Positions 1 through 11,766 of a stretch of 64,000 bases of DNA are shown piece by piece (position 1 is the stretch's first letter; each line of letters starts with the position of its first letter). Position numbers and translations under genes: made by a program. The notes beneath the pieces were generated by a model that worked only from the letters and a program-made list of their open reading frames with translations, was not told the DNA's origin and ran no database searches. Origin of the DNA: Calonectria ilicicola (Eukaryota > Ascomycota > Sordariomycetes > Hypocreales > Nectriaceae); contig CP085834.1 in the NCBI GenBank assembly GCA_020809705.1, positions 1,736,001 to 1,800,000 of the forward strand, written 5' to 3'.

Positions 1-2191
1 TCTCTCCACTGGAGTGGCCTATGACGACCTGGGGGCGTATGCCCCAACTGGCCAGGAGGTCGATGATGCCAAGCTGTAGAGCTGTGCAAGCTGGCTGGCT
101 GATGGAGGGGTGGTCGATTTTGGATTCCTCGGCGCTACGATTCAATTCCGTGATTAGATCCCAGGTGCAGCCCCAAGATTTGAGGTATGCGCTCGACTCT
201 TGCAGGGACTTCTGGAAGACCGAATACTTCTGGAGAGATCTGCCCATGGCGAACCATTGCGCTCCCTGGCCCGTGAAGATAAAGGTGAGAGCCCGCGACC
301 TAGGTACTCTTGCAGCCTTAGTTGGCGCACTATCGAGACCTTGCTTTAATTCCTGGATAGTCGAAGCCGCGACATATGTCTTCCATGGAAGGTTTGATCT
401 CTTCTCGGAGAGCGTATAAGACAGACGGTGCAGGAAATCATCCTCGGACTCAGGAATTGCATCAAGTTCACCAAGATAGGTTTGGAGACTCTGGCTAATT
501 CTTTTGATGCCGGATTCTTCGTGAGAAGACAGGAGAAAAAGGCGCGGGGTGCTTCCGACCTTAGAGGTGGTGTCTCCATTTCCGGAGTGACCGTTTGAAC
601 CATTAGAACTGGTGCTGCGAGCATCAACCCTGGTGTTGTGATGACCTTGCAAGTTGTGATTCTTCAGAAAGTGATAGGCATCATCCAGAATAGCGTGAGC
701 ATTAGCTCCACCATATCCAAAACTGTTGATGCTGGCACGTCTGAGTCCAGCAGGCCAATCAATCGTGCTGGTTGGGATATCAATATTCCAGGCGTCCAGT
801 TTAATTTTGGGGTTGACATTCTTCAGCCCATATGTTGGCGCGATCAAGCCAGTTTCAAGACTGTATATCGTCTTGACCAAACCGGCAATACCGCTTGCGC
901 CCTCGAGATGTCCGATGTTACTTTTCACGGAGCCAACATGTATGGGATGCTGTCTTGTCGGGCCAAAGACGGAACCAATCACAGAGCATTCAATGGGATC
1001 TCCCACCTTTGTGCCCGTGCCGTGGGCCTCGAAATAATTTGTCTCATCCACACCCAGACCAGCGGAAGCATAAGTCGAAAGTATCAATTCCTCTTGTCGG
1101 GGTGCCGAAGGCTGCGTGATACCAAGGGTTCGACCATCTTGGTTACAACCTGTGCCTCTAATGACAGCGCGGATAGTGTCGCCGTCTTGAAGTGCTTTGT
1201 CCAATCGCTTCAAGATCACAAAGCCGCCTCCTTCGGCTCGGGCGTATCCGTTTGCTGCAGAGTCAAATGAGTGGCACTTATCATCGGCGCTAAGGAAAGA
1301 CATGGACGACATGAAGACACCAAAGTTGGGCAGAAGTTGCAACCCAAATCCTCCAACCAAAGCCTAAATTCACAGCCATGTTAGCAATGCAGCAGAGGAA
1401 TTAGGGATAAAATTAAACAAGGAATCAGAAATGATCATACAGAATCGCTTTCACCCTGTCGGATGCTTTGGCTTGCAAGATGCAACGCAGTCAAAGATGA
1501 CGAGCAGGCCGTGTTTATTGTGATACTCGGACCCTTCAGATTGAAGAACCACGAAATTCGGTTGGACATTAGTGCTTCTCCTGTGCCTGTTGCCGTATAT
1601 TTTGGAGCGCTATCCATGTCGTATGCTTGCATGTCCCAGTAATCATGCAGACAGGTTCCTATATAACAAGACATGTTCTGGTTGGCAACTTGATCGATTT
1701 GAAGGCCAGCTAAAGATGCACGTTAGTCAAATGGTTATTTTTGCATACCGTTCATTGCAAGCATCCATACCATTCTCGAGACCTTCGTAAGCTAATTCCA
1801 GCAAGATTCGTTGGACTGGATCCATGCCCTTTGCCTCCTCAGGTGTGATGGAAAAGAAACCAGCGTCGAAACGATCAACATCTTGTGTCAAAAAGTATCC
1901 TCCCTTGGAATTGGAGGTTCCTGCTCTGCCTCCATCTGGATGGTAGAAACCATTTACGTTGAACCGGCTCTTTGGCACCGGGCCCAGGGCATTCCTCCCC
2001 TCCTTGAGGAGGTCCCATAGGCGGCTAGGAGTCGTAGCATCTCCAGCAAACCTTCCAGAGACTCCGATAATGGCAATGGCTGATAAAATATCACAGCCTT
2101 GGCAAGGACTTGAAGTTGCATTGGGGGGAGGATGGTCATGAGTGCCATTAGAGCCATTAGAGCCGTTAGGGCCGCCGTTAGAGAGCGCCAT
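1..2191 (-). CDS. Highly reducing-type polyketide synthase, N-terminal part (KS and start of AT), cut by window edge
   Basis: Iterative type I polyketide synthase, the backbone enzyme of a secondary-metabolite locus. Exons on the minus strand are 2191-1771, 1709-1441 and 1363-1 (introns 61 and 77 bp), giving 684 visible residues. The start is the Met of MALSNGG, followed by a Gly/Asn/Ser-rich leader. The ketosynthase spans about residues 50-470: active Cys209 in NTACSSS, His344 in EAHGTGT and His382 in SNIGHLEG. After a low-complexity linker ([11 protein letters not shown]) the acyltransferase begins with GQGAQW and reaches the catalytic GHSSGE (Ser681) exactly at the window edge. Dehydratase, methyltransferase, reductase and ACP domains would lie off-window. 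The KS context resembles fungal reducing PKSs; without the later domains, 'highly reducing' is inferred from KS flavour and from the absence of an N-terminal SAT domain. It is divergent from the Zn2Cys6 gene at 3486. Asn replaces the usual Asp before TACSSS. Confidence 0.95.
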
Positions 2192-3485
2192 GATGAAGTC
2201 GATACTAGTTGAAGTCAAACAGCAATTGGAATATGCGCTTTCTAGGAACTTATCATCTGCCTCGATACCTCGTTTTAATAGAGAGAATGTCAATGTTGAG
2301 TTTTAGTGAATTTCTCTTCTTACACGAACCATTTCCGGATATATAACCAAGCATCCAGGGCCCGTATCTTGGTATCGTATCACCCCAGAGGCCACAACTC
2401 GCGGATATCCATCCATTGGCATCGGAACTCGGTGGGTTCCTAAGTCTATCTGGAAATGGCCGGTATCATTTCACAGGCCACATCTGGTTCGGCTGCTGTC
2501 ATACGGCGCGTTCGGAAGCAAGGTGACATCCAATCGGAGTGTACTTCGGCCTCCACTGTCTCTTGGAGCCCGTAATTAATGGATCGGTCCCTTTTGGGTA
2601 TGGCCCCGACGCGTGTGGGGGTCATTCCCTACCCTACAGCGGCGGCTGGCGACCAGACTGAGTTAGCCAGCAGAAGATTTGCTTCCGCGATGCTTTCTAT
2701 AAAGTGATATGGTGCATCCATATAATTCCTACATTCCTCTTTCCCTAGAGAATATAAGGGCTTTCCTTTGAGATGTTGTGTGATGAGGTTGATCAAGAGC
2801 TTGGTTACGAAAACATACCCTCAGGCTTAAGGAGTAGGGTGGTAACAATACTCAAAAGGAGATGGAAGACTTCGACTTAGCGAATAGTATAACATTTGAA
2901 AATGTAGTTTTTTAATTTATTTCCTTTGAAGAATTATCTCTATTCAAGTCTATTGCGGATCACTTTTACATCCATTGATGAGATTGATGCTGTTGAGGCT
3001 CGTACACTCGTCTAGCATCCCCCTTTGGGCGTCGTGAGCGGGCAACACTTTCGGGCTAAATGTGGAGGCTTCCCGCTGACGCTAATGGGATATCCACTTT
3101 TCCAAAGAGTTTCCATAAAAACTCAGTAAATTGGGATTTGGCTGTGGGTCATTTCCCCCCATTTTAGACCAGTGAAATGCGCTCTCCACGGCTGACGATC
3201 GGCTAGTGGCCTGATCAGCAGTTCTTAGAGAGAGAGATTGATCGTTCATTGGGTACAGTTCACTAGTCTTGACAAGGGTATTGAGATCCACGGGTAAATC
3301 CGGATTTACTGGGTTTTTGCGGCAGCGATCGCGTGCCGTGGACGCGTCTCTGCCTGCGGCTTCGGCATTATACGAAATTGCGAGACTTAGTCTAAAAGCC
3401 CGAATTGCCGAGACTTAAAGCACCCGCGTGTTCAGTGCGTTTAATCCCGATAATAGCACCTCCTCACAAAAGCCGTTTCCTTCAA
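2192..3485. promoter_or_regulatory. Divergent intergenic region between PKS and Zn2Cys6 regulator
   Basis: 1.3 kb with no credible ORF, shared by the PKS (leftward) and the regulator (rightward). It holds several CGG/CCG triplets of the kind Zn2Cys6 proteins bind and a perfect 16-bp palindrome at 3294-3309. A TATA-like stretch near 2339-2347 on the minus strand lies about 150 bp upstream of the PKS start. Co-regulation of the two genes is inferred from the arrangement only. Confidence 0.6.
3294..3309. promoter_or_regulatory. Perfect 16-bp palindrome, candidate regulator site
   Basis: GTAAATCCGGATTTAC is identical to its reverse complement. It is centred on CCGG, 177 bp upstream of the regulator start and about 1.1 kb upstream of the PKS start. 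The central TCCGGA holds two head-on CGG-type half sites, the class bound by dimeric Zn2Cys6 factors. Binding is inference. Confidence 0.4.
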
Positions 3486-5915
3486 ATGGATGCTTCCGTC
3501 AGCGCTGGCGAGCAGCATGTCTTGCAAGAGCCCAGACTGCGAACTGCAAGACCCAGCAAGGCGTGTGTGCCCTGTCGCACGCGCAAGGTCAAGTGCGATG
3601 CCGCCGTGGTTGGCCTGCCCTGCAGTAGCTGTACTAGTAGACAGTGTACCGAGAGATGTGTCTTGTCGGCTCGTAAACGCCGCACCAAGTTAGTTAATTC
3701 CGAAGCTATGGTTGATGAGCTATTGGCATGGGTTGAGTGTGCTTACGTATATGTAGGAGGAAAGAGGGCGTCTTTTCCAATCCCGATGAGTCTGGCCAAC
3801 CAAGAGATGATGTATGTAAATGAAAACATTCATCCTGCTCCGTCTCCAGTGCCCAATCTTATTCTCCCCTTTCCCCTACTCTCTGACCGAAAACCCGACC
3901 GACCAAGCTCCACATTAACCTCTTCTAGGCTCGAGGGGAGCGAAGGGATGCAGGGCATCCAGATCAATCGGCTGCCCCTCAACGCCAAGACACTCCCGAT
4001 TCCTTATCCTGTCAAAGCCCACGCCAGTCTCACCCTGACCTGCTCTATCTGAATATTCTGCGCGAAACCGTGAAAGAAGGTGCAGAATCTAGTCGCCAGG
4101 GCACCAACTCCAATACTCCCCACAGCTCAAGGCCAGAAGATGGATTGACGCATCCGAATCAGCTGTGGAACGCACCATCTCAATTAGACCATATTGACAA
4201 TGATTACCTCACCAGGAAGGGTGTTTTCGAGCTCCCCCGTCCTCGTCACTTGTAAGATGGTTTGGAAGGTTCTTGGCCGGAAAACTGACAGACCAACAGA
4301 GACGCCCTAATAAAGGCTTATTTCGATCATGTTTATCCGTTTGCTCCCATCATTGACAAGGCTGCATTCATTGACAGTTACCAGTCGGGCGATTGTTCAT
4401 TGTTTCTGCTACGGGCCATGTTGACCGCAGCCAGTCTCTACGCACCAGACGATGTGATACGAGGGTGCAACTTTGAGAGCCGTTCGGCAGCACAAGAGTC
4501 CTTTTTTGTAAAGACCAAGCTGCTCCACGACTTCAACTGCGAGAGCAACCCTTTATTTATGCTGCAAGGATCAATGATCCTAGGTGTGATTATTTTAGAC
4601 CGCCCTAGTGATAGGGACTTTGACTACTGGTTCCACAACTCTATCCGTCTTGCAGCTAAGCTTGACATTCGCAACACGTTAGTACCCAGATCAACTTATA
4701 TTGCCCCATTAGCTGAGGTCAGGCCAGATGCATTCGAGAAGATGAATCTTGTACATTCCTCAAGTTATACAGAAGGATATGGTGGGGTCTGTACGTATGT
4801 TATCCTGGTTCATCATTCAAGCTCTAATGTTATTTCGTAATATATATTGATGGCTATCTAGTGTTGGGACATTTTTCACATCTTCCTCGACACAGGATAC
4901 TCGCGATTGCTTGAAAGAGTCGCTCGAATTAAGCCCCTCACAGAAATCGACTGGGAAGCAGAGAGCTTTCCGCCCAGTTTCGACTTACTATCACCTATAA
5001 CACCTCAACAAAAGGCGTCGTTCATTGGCCATTCTGAACTATCACAAATTTGTACGTATTTTCAACGCCAAAGCTCGAATTTAACAAGACAAGTGCAGCT
5101 AACTTTGCTCAGTTGGAGAGTGTTTATCCACCGTCAAAAATGAGTCATACCAGGACCCTCGCCAACTAATGAAGCCCCTTGACACATGGCGCAAATCACT
5201 AGCTAGGAAGATGCACATAGATGACGATGTTTCTCATGGAACTGACATCTACTATATTGATGTGCTGGCCACAAGCTACAGGTTTGAGTCCATTCTATGT
5301 CGTCTGCTGAGTCGCCGTCGGCGATGGCAATCTCAACATGCCGAGTGGAGTGATTGGGCGAAAAAGCGGCTTCGGTCTTCTATCATTGAGCTGGATACTA
5401 TTGCCAAGAGGGTATTGGCAAATGGTACCATTCGGGAATTTCCCATGTCTTTGTACGTTCTGTTCATTTCAGGCCTGGTCCAGTATTAGCTAACAGATAC
5501 CTTTCTCAGCGTAACGACAATGCCAGCATTGCTGGCGCTGCATATCGAGTCAGCTCTTGATCCGGCTGAAACAGACCTCGCCCGTTCCATGGCCCGAATA
5601 TCCATTCACCAGACAATGCTCGTTCTTTCTGAGGGCCAGGAGATACCCGCACTGAAAAGAGCCCTGCCAGTTTTTGAAGATATTCTTTCCAAGAAAGATT
5701 TGTACTCGATTTCACCAAGTAACGCCGATCATATATCTGCACAGTCACATGACACTAACATGGTAAACACGTACGCATCGCCATACACACAGGCTAGCGC
5801 GGGTATATCTCAGTTGGTACCGAGCGCAAACCCTGCAAACTATAGTGATTTCCTCGGGTTCGACTTCTTAGATGAGTGGCAGATCGAGCAACTAGATTTT
5901 ATGGGTAGATATTGA
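3486..5915 (+). CDS. Zn2Cys6 transcription factor with fungal-specific middle homology region
   Basis: Nuclear regulator, likely pathway-specific for the neighbouring PKS locus. Model: 3486-3746, 3929-4251, 4300-4677, 4728-4794, 4862-5051, 5113-5452, 5510-5915, closing in frame at 654 residues. The Zn cluster is C27-x2-C30-x6-C37-x8-C46-x2-C49-x8-C58, followed by the basic stretch RKRRTK. The fungal-specific domain includes YFDHVYPFAPIIDK, then AAKLDIRN and RRIWWGLYCWDIFHIF; that core only appears when the 67-bp exon 4728-4794 is spliced in. The C-terminus is acidic/aromatic (SDFLGFDFLDEW), a plausible activation patch. The first intron is 182 bp and its donor (3747) is the least certain junction; 3732 would also keep frame. 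Start chosen at the Met 24 residues before the cluster motif. Tail-to-tail with the MFS gene. Confidence 0.88.
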
Positions 5916-6483
5916 TATGTCTACGTCTATGAGGAACGATGGACCTACATCGGGGGTTTTTTTTATTCTTATTTTTGTTAATACAGATACACTACCTCCT
6001 GAGCTAAAATAGCTTAGCGTTAAGAAGCAATTGGGTCATTAAGGATCTAATGTACCATGGAATATTTAGACCTATTGAACGGCAGAGCCGGAAAATAAAT
6101 CTGGTGTGACAGAGCGGCATGCATGATATCATGTCTATGACTGCGGGAGATATAACATGAATTTTAAATCGAATGAGGGCCCGGATCTCCAGCCTGGACG
6201 TAGCTCTCATGAGGCCTCGTAGCTGCCCTCGACTACACAATTTAAATTGAAGAGATCAATTTTGCACAAGCCTCGGCGACATCTTTGTCCACAGCAATAG
6301 AATCGGTGACGTATTTAAATTCTGCTTTAGGGTGTACTACAATTTGTACCCTGTCTATGTACCCTGCTAAAATTGCTATCTAAATTCGTTCTATCCTTGT
6401 TTGTGATGCCATTAATACAATAAACCCTCCACATATTATCGCTTAACTCAATAAAAGTTTTATCCCGAGAGCATGTGAAGGAA
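5916..6483. other. Spacer between convergent regulator and transporter genes
   Basis: About 570 bp holding the 3' untranslated regions of the two convergent genes. It has A/T-rich tracts, including a T-run at 5957-5965, and no ORF resembling a protein family. Confidence 0.6.
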
Positions 6484-8239
6484 TCAAGCTCTGCAAACTT
6501 CCTCAACATCCATGTCTGATTCATTTACCGTGACTACGACTTGTTGCGCACGCATCTTCTCCAGCACCTTGACCGCTTCGGAGGCATACTTGCACTTCAT
6601 GCGTATCTGATGGCCGTACTTGTAGAATAAGAACGGGCAAGGCACGCATGCAAGCGCCAGGAACGCAGGAACACAACTCGCCCATTGATTTCCGAGATTG
6701 TCATACATCTGACGTGTAAACAAAGGAAAAGCGAACCCAAACAGCGACCGAAGCAGTGAGTTGGCCGCAAGCACAGAAGCCGCAAAGACGACATCTATAA
6801 AGTAAGCATATATATAGCATAATCGGGAATGGGCTAGGACTAACAGGAGTCAATTAGATAATTTGAGAGCGAAAGGAACACCATGACGAGTCCACATGCA
6901 AAAAGCATGCCGCCAATGATGGGCACTATCCAGTGAACAGAAGGATATGTCGTCCAGGCAAAGAGGAATAGACCAGCAGGAAGAAAGAAAGACCCAATGA
7001 TTGATAGGGGGAGTCTGGCTTCTGGCTCTATTTCATTCCCTTTAATGGATGCTAGACGCATATAGCGCTTGTTATCAATAGCGGCGCTCGCTGTCGCAAG
7101 TACAACCCCAATAGCAACTCCAATGAATGGAAGCCCGCCGATGCCAGCATTCCAACCTCGAACGCCCTGGAAGATTATTGGAAATGCTCCAAAGAACAGA
7201 TACAATGTACCGTAAATGATGGCAATGTACACTGATGTTAGTAAGACAATAGGTTCTTTGAATAGCAAGACTAAGGGACGGGTGAGAGAGATCTTGATTT
7301 GGCGTGGCAGCGACTTTGGTGACTCTCCAGCATCAAGTGTAGATATGTATTTTTCCCCCGTTTTCTTGGACAACATCTGTGCTCGGCGACGCAGGATGAA
7401 TGGCGCATAGGTTTCCGGGACTAAAATGGTGATAGCAATCCAGAGAACGCCACTGAATATGGCGATTAAACCATGAAGCCAGCGCCAACCCTCTGTCTCG
7501 CCAAGAAAACCGCCCACAATGGGGCCTAAGAAATAATTAGCTGAATAGCTCGTCTAGTTTCGTCATACCACCTACCGAATGCAGGTCCTAAAAAGGGAGC
7601 CATGGCAAACACACCCATAGCAAGTCCACGCTCAGACTTGGTGAACATGTCGGCAATAACTCCTCCGGCATTTGTTAACGAGGATGAGCCAAATGCACTA
7701 GCAAAAAAGCGAAGAACGAGCAACCCGGGCATAGTCTGCGCACACGTAGCTCCAACGCTGAATGCTACCAAAGCTGTAAATGTGATGACAAAGATGATTT
7801 GCCGCCCGTACAGCTCAGAAAGAGGAGCCCATATTAATGGCCCCACTGCAAAGCCCAAGACGAAGAGTGAGACTCCCAGCGTTGCAACCTCCTCAGCGGC
7901 GTTGAAAGTAGCAATGACTTGGCTCATGCAGCCCGAATAAGCAGAGCTGGCAAATGTCACAGCCAGAGTGGCCATGGCCTGAAGACCAGTGATGGTCCAT
8001 TTTCTCCCAGTCGAAAAAGTAAGGGCATCTTCGGAGTCGTTGGGTAGAAATTCGACAAGATAGGGGGAGGTTTCTGTTCCGTCGCCGGTATAATTGTAAC
8101 CGCAGACGGCTTCGTCAAGCCTTGGATGAAACGTTGTGATCCATCTTGTGGGTCTCGAGTACTTGACTTCCTGAGATATGCCATCATCGGCAGCGATCGT
8201 CAGGGACGACCTGGAGGCGACAGGCGGTAGGATGGTCAT
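6484..8239 (-). CDS. MFS multidrug/toxin exporter, DHA1 (12-helix) type
   Basis: Plasma-membrane proton antiporter, probably exporting the locus product. Exons on the minus strand: 8239-7576, 7525-6845 and 6794-6484 (introns 50 bp each), 551 residues. After a hydrophilic N-terminus of about 75 residues come twelve predicted membrane segments. [15 protein letters not shown] is the DHA1 loop signature after helix 2. The antiporter motif [14 protein letters not shown] is assembled across intron 1, and [16 protein letters not shown], late in the protein, is also characteristic of this group. The start is Met at 8239 (MTILPPVAS); an upstream in-frame Met at 8323 would add a short hydrophobic stretch unusual for the family. 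It shares a promoter region with the dehydrogenase at 9750, which supports co-expression. Substrate unknown. Confidence 0.92.
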
Positions 8240-8387
8240 GGCTAGGATGGTAAAAATGGCTATCTGATTCACAACCGAGACTGAGATGAATTTATTGTGT
8301 TGGTATTTTATAATACGTAGCACATTATCTCGGAAATTGGGTTCGGGTTTATAGAGTCGCGATTAGCGAAAGCTATAAACGCGCGGG

Positions 8388-8396
8388 CTTATAAAC
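8388..8396 (-). promoter_or_regulatory. TATA-like box of the MFS gene
   Basis: GTTTATAAG on the minus strand, about 150 bp upstream of the chosen start at 8239. Assigned by position and sequence only. Confidence 0.3.
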
Positions 8397-9260
8397 AGAC
8401 CCCAGTATCGGCACATCGTTAAAGAGTTATAATTTTCCATTTTCCCGACAGAGCCCTTTACTTAGTGGTCAATTAGAGGGTAAGAGTGGAGAAGAAAAAA
8501 CGATGCCTGGTTTGATTGATCAAATATGGTATCTGCTCTCAACGACGGATAAATGCACCACTATGACCGTATTGCCGATGAGACTTCCTGGATTACACTG
8601 ATGTGTTTTTCATGGGCTATTGAAGCGAAACAAGACTAAGATTCGCCAAGGAATAGACTACTATATAGAGATGGCTAATACTTATTTGTTGTTTTTTTAT
8701 CTTGATGGGAAGGCCAACAGATGATGCTCCGTTAAACGGGCGAGCAATTTGACAAAAATCCTGGAAGAGACCAAAAGGTATTGAAGGACCCGAGTAATAC
8801 GAGACCGAAAAAGGCTTATTGGAGTCTAGATATAGCATCCAGTCATAAATATTTGGCAAGCGAACGATTTTCGGTTATCCCGTTGCCTGTGTTGTGAGAG
8901 CCATATTTACTGACGACTTGACACATTTCAAGGGAGGGTGGGAGGCAATATCAATGCATGGCAGAATCTAGCACGTGGATTATACAAAATGCCCGAGATT
9001 AAGGGCCAGGAGAACGGTAGCAAAATGGCCGCTGACATGTCGCAGCTCTTTACTGAAGTGCGGCATTCCTCGCGGCCATCTGAGCTAACCGGTTTGGATA
9101 TGCCAATCAGCAGAATACTAACCATCTACACAACGACGAGCAACCCCCACGCTCATGGTCTGAAAACAGCATGTATTCACATCCTTCGCCCCTTGACCCC
9201 CCTAAAAATGGACTAGCTTGCTTACTACAGGCGGCTTTCTAGGCAGCAGCCTGGTTTATT

Positions 9261-9273
9261 CGGTAGTAATCCG
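9261..9273. promoter_or_regulatory. CGG-N7-CCG inverted pair, candidate Zn2Cys6 site
   Basis: CGGTAGTAATCCG is an inverted CGG repeat with a 7-bp spacer, a format used by fungal binuclear-cluster regulators. It is followed directly by CGG at 9274-9276. It lies 477 bp upstream of the dehydrogenase and about 1 kb upstream of the MFS gene. Confidence 0.4.
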
Positions 9274-9343
9274 CGGAACGCCAACATCGTGGGGGGCCGA
9301 TTGATTAGATCAATGGGGTCATCTAGCATGGACCATGTCATGT

Positions 9344-9355
9344 CCGATTAGTCGG
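9344..9355. promoter_or_regulatory. CCG-N6-CGG everted pair, candidate Zn2Cys6 site
   Basis: CCGATTAGTCGG is nearly palindromic, with everted CGG half sites, 70 bp from the CGG-N7-CCG pair. A second binding-site format in the same promoter is suggestive but unproven. Confidence 0.3.
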
Positions 9356-9605
9356 TGGGTTTTGACCTGCAGTCGGCATTCGGAAGCCTATCATGTCAGC
9401 CACCGCATGTGGCCGAGCGGCGCCGCGGTTCGGAGACATGGGTTCGTCAGGTAAGCGATGGCGTGTTCTAGATGCACAGATGCACTCCACCGACCACCGA
9501 GTCTGTCCGACACAAGCAGTGTACACAACGTACAGGCGACTTACAACCCATAAACGGTGATGTGACATATCTGCTTCTCCGAGATTCCAAAAGGAAAGAG
9601 GGCAT

Positions 9606-9612
9606 TATATAA
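9606..9612 (+). promoter_or_regulatory. TATA box of the FMN dehydrogenase gene
   Basis: TATATAA at 138 bp upstream of the start codon, followed by A-rich leader sequence immediately before the ATG (ACGAGAAAATG). Confidence 0.45.
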
Positions 9613-9749
9613 GGCTCGCTGCAAGTACGAGGCCATGAAATAGCTCTCTCGATGCTAACACACATACGTGCTTTGATTGACTGATTCCGATTGAACAAAA
9701 CATATATATCCATTTGAAATTGTTGCAAAACATCAAATAAACGAGAAAA

Positions 9750-11289
9750 ATGTCTACTTCTCAGGCTGTGGAGTCGCAGGTCTTGTGCATCCAAGACCTT
9801 AAAAAGGCAGCATCGGAAAAGATGTCCACAATGTATCGAGGTATGCTGATATATTATCGTCCGCGCTTTCACGAGAGTTGACCTTTACGATAGATTACTA
9901 CAACGGCGGCTCCATGGACAATATAACGTGAGTTTTCATCAGAAAGCGATGAACCTGGTGTTGGTAGACTGACGCGATTCTTTCTCATCCATGATAGACT
10001 TGGCCACAACGAAGCCGCATTTGATCGATACATGCTCCGACCTAGAGTGTTGCGAGACGTTTCTAATATCGACACCAGCACCACACTGTGGGACAAAACC
10101 GCAGCACTTCCCCTCGGACTTTCTCCGTCAGCTATGCACCGACTTGCTCACGCCGACGGCGAGGTTGGAACGTCGAAAGCATGCGCGGCTCGTCACGTTC
10201 CTATGGTTCTCTCGGCCTTGTCCAACGACAGCCTTGAAGATGTTTCTGCGCAGAGCAGCAATGGATCGACGCCGTATGCGATTCAAGTCAGTCCGATGAA
10301 AAATCGCCAAATCACAGCCAACCTTCTCCAACGAGCAAAGGGTTAGTGCATTAGTTTACTCCAGAGCCCCATTACGCCATGATATTTTGTTAACACGCGT
10401 CCAGCTGCCGGGTACAAAGCCGTTGTTTTGACTGTTGATGCTCCCATGTTTGGCCGACGCCTAGAAGATATACGAAACGGCTTCAGGATTCCCGCAGATT
10501 GTACTTTTCCAAATCTCAGTTCGCAATCTCCATCAGGGTCTGGTGGTTTGGGCGGCGGAATTCCTGACCTCTCCTTCAGTATGACATCCATTCATGACTG
10601 CTTTTTTCTCTTCAATCTTGTCTATTTTCTAATACGTGACTTCTAGATACTGCTGCAACCTGGGAAGATGAGATCCAATGGATGCGAAACAACACTGATT
10701 TGGAACTCTGGGTGAAAGGAGGTCAGTAGGATTGGATAAATGGAGCCTGGATTCACTTTGCACTAATTAACGCCTGTACTGATCAATATTCGCAGTGACA
10801 TCCCCAGAAGATGTTTCTCTTGCGATACAGCACAGGCTAGACGGAGTCATCATTTCCAATCATGGTGGTAGACAGCTGGATACCACTCCCGCAACCATCG
10901 ACATCCTCCGCGAGGTGGCACCACTCGCGAAGGGAAAGATCCGCCTTGCAATGGATGGTGGTATTCGACGTGGTTCAGACATCTTCAAAGCTATTGCCCT
11001 TGGCGCAGAATTTGTCTTTGCGGGAAGGATCGCCATCTGGGGTTTGGCAGTAAGACACCTATTATTTCCTCTCCACTCTTGCACGGCATGTAGAATGAGT
11101 AATCAATGCTAACAATCTGCTTCCACTCTCTAGTACAACGGCTCGGAAGGCGTAGGACTAGCCCTTGATCTGCTCACCAAAGAGTTCAAGTTGTGCATGG
11201 CGCTAGCTGGCTGTCAAAAAGTAGCTGATATCAGTCATCGCCACTTGTCCATTTTGCAAAACAATGGCATGCTCGGCAATGTATATTAG
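9750..11289 (+). CDS. FMN-dependent alpha-hydroxy acid dehydrogenase/oxidase (glycolate oxidase family)
   Basis: Oxidises an L-2-hydroxy acid to the 2-oxo acid with FMN. Seven exons: 9750-9840, 9894-9927, 9998-10341, 10405-10578, 10647-10721, 10796-11049, 11134-11289, closing in frame at 375 residues, normal for the family (about 350-400). Family landmarks in order: YYNGGSMDNIT near the N-terminus, RPRVLRDVSNIDTST, LSPSAMHRLAHADGE, AVVLTVDAPMFGRR, then SNHGGRQLD with the catalytic base His262 and the flavin-phosphate loop DGGIRRGSDIFKA...FAGRIAIWGLAYNG. There is no peroxisomal SKL-type C-terminus (it ends NVY), unlike photorespiratory-type glycolate oxidases, so a cytosolic role is likely. 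Its position between an exporter and a PKS suggests tailoring of a hydroxy-acid intermediate; that is inference. Confidence 0.95.
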
Positions 11290-11766
11290 ATATAGTCTCT
11301 ATGTTTTATCAGTCGGTGGATTGGGTTAGATGATGAATAACCGAAAGCATGACATTCAGCTAGCCGTGATATCTCTGTGCTTTGCGCCGTAGCTTTTATT
11401 TGGCCGAACATTGGGTACATATGTGTCATCTAAGTTACGCACTTGACGAATAAACTCTGACATGATTCCAATGGTTGTCCAAGGTGTATCAATCTCGATC
11501 TCAGCAATAGTTGCGCTTACCTGAAAAAAAAAAAAAGATGGTTGATAGAACTTACAGGGGTAAATGGGGCGCGAACGTCAGATGCCTCACCTGATGGTGG
11601 GGGACCTTGCATGCACTGCCACGACGCCACGGCTGAAAGGCAGACTGGCAGAATGGCGTTCGAAAGACTGCCTACAGCGTGAAATATCGTTCTGTTCTTA
11701 TTCCTCGTAATCAACCACAGCATCACGCGCGACTTTAGGGATTGCATCTGTATGCACGTAACAGAA
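11290..11766. other. Intergenic spacer
   Basis: About 480 bp between two same-strand genes. It contains an A13 run on the plus strand at 11524-11536. No gene seen. Confidence 0.5.

Larger units (their letters stand above)
8240..9749. promoter_or_regulatory. Divergent intergenic region between MFS exporter and FMN dehydrogenase
   Basis: 1.5 kb without a convincing gene. It contains two CGG/CCG paired sites (9261-9273 and 9344-9355) and TATA-like boxes about 150 bp from each start codon. Short ORFs here show no family resemblance. Confidence 0.55.

Noticed and set aside
9413..9455. tRNA-like TGGCCGAGCGG (A-box) followed by GGGTTCG
   Set aside because: The A- and B-like boxes are about 27 bp apart, too close for a tRNA-Ser or tRNA-Leu gene, and no acceptor stem or anticodon arm can be formed.
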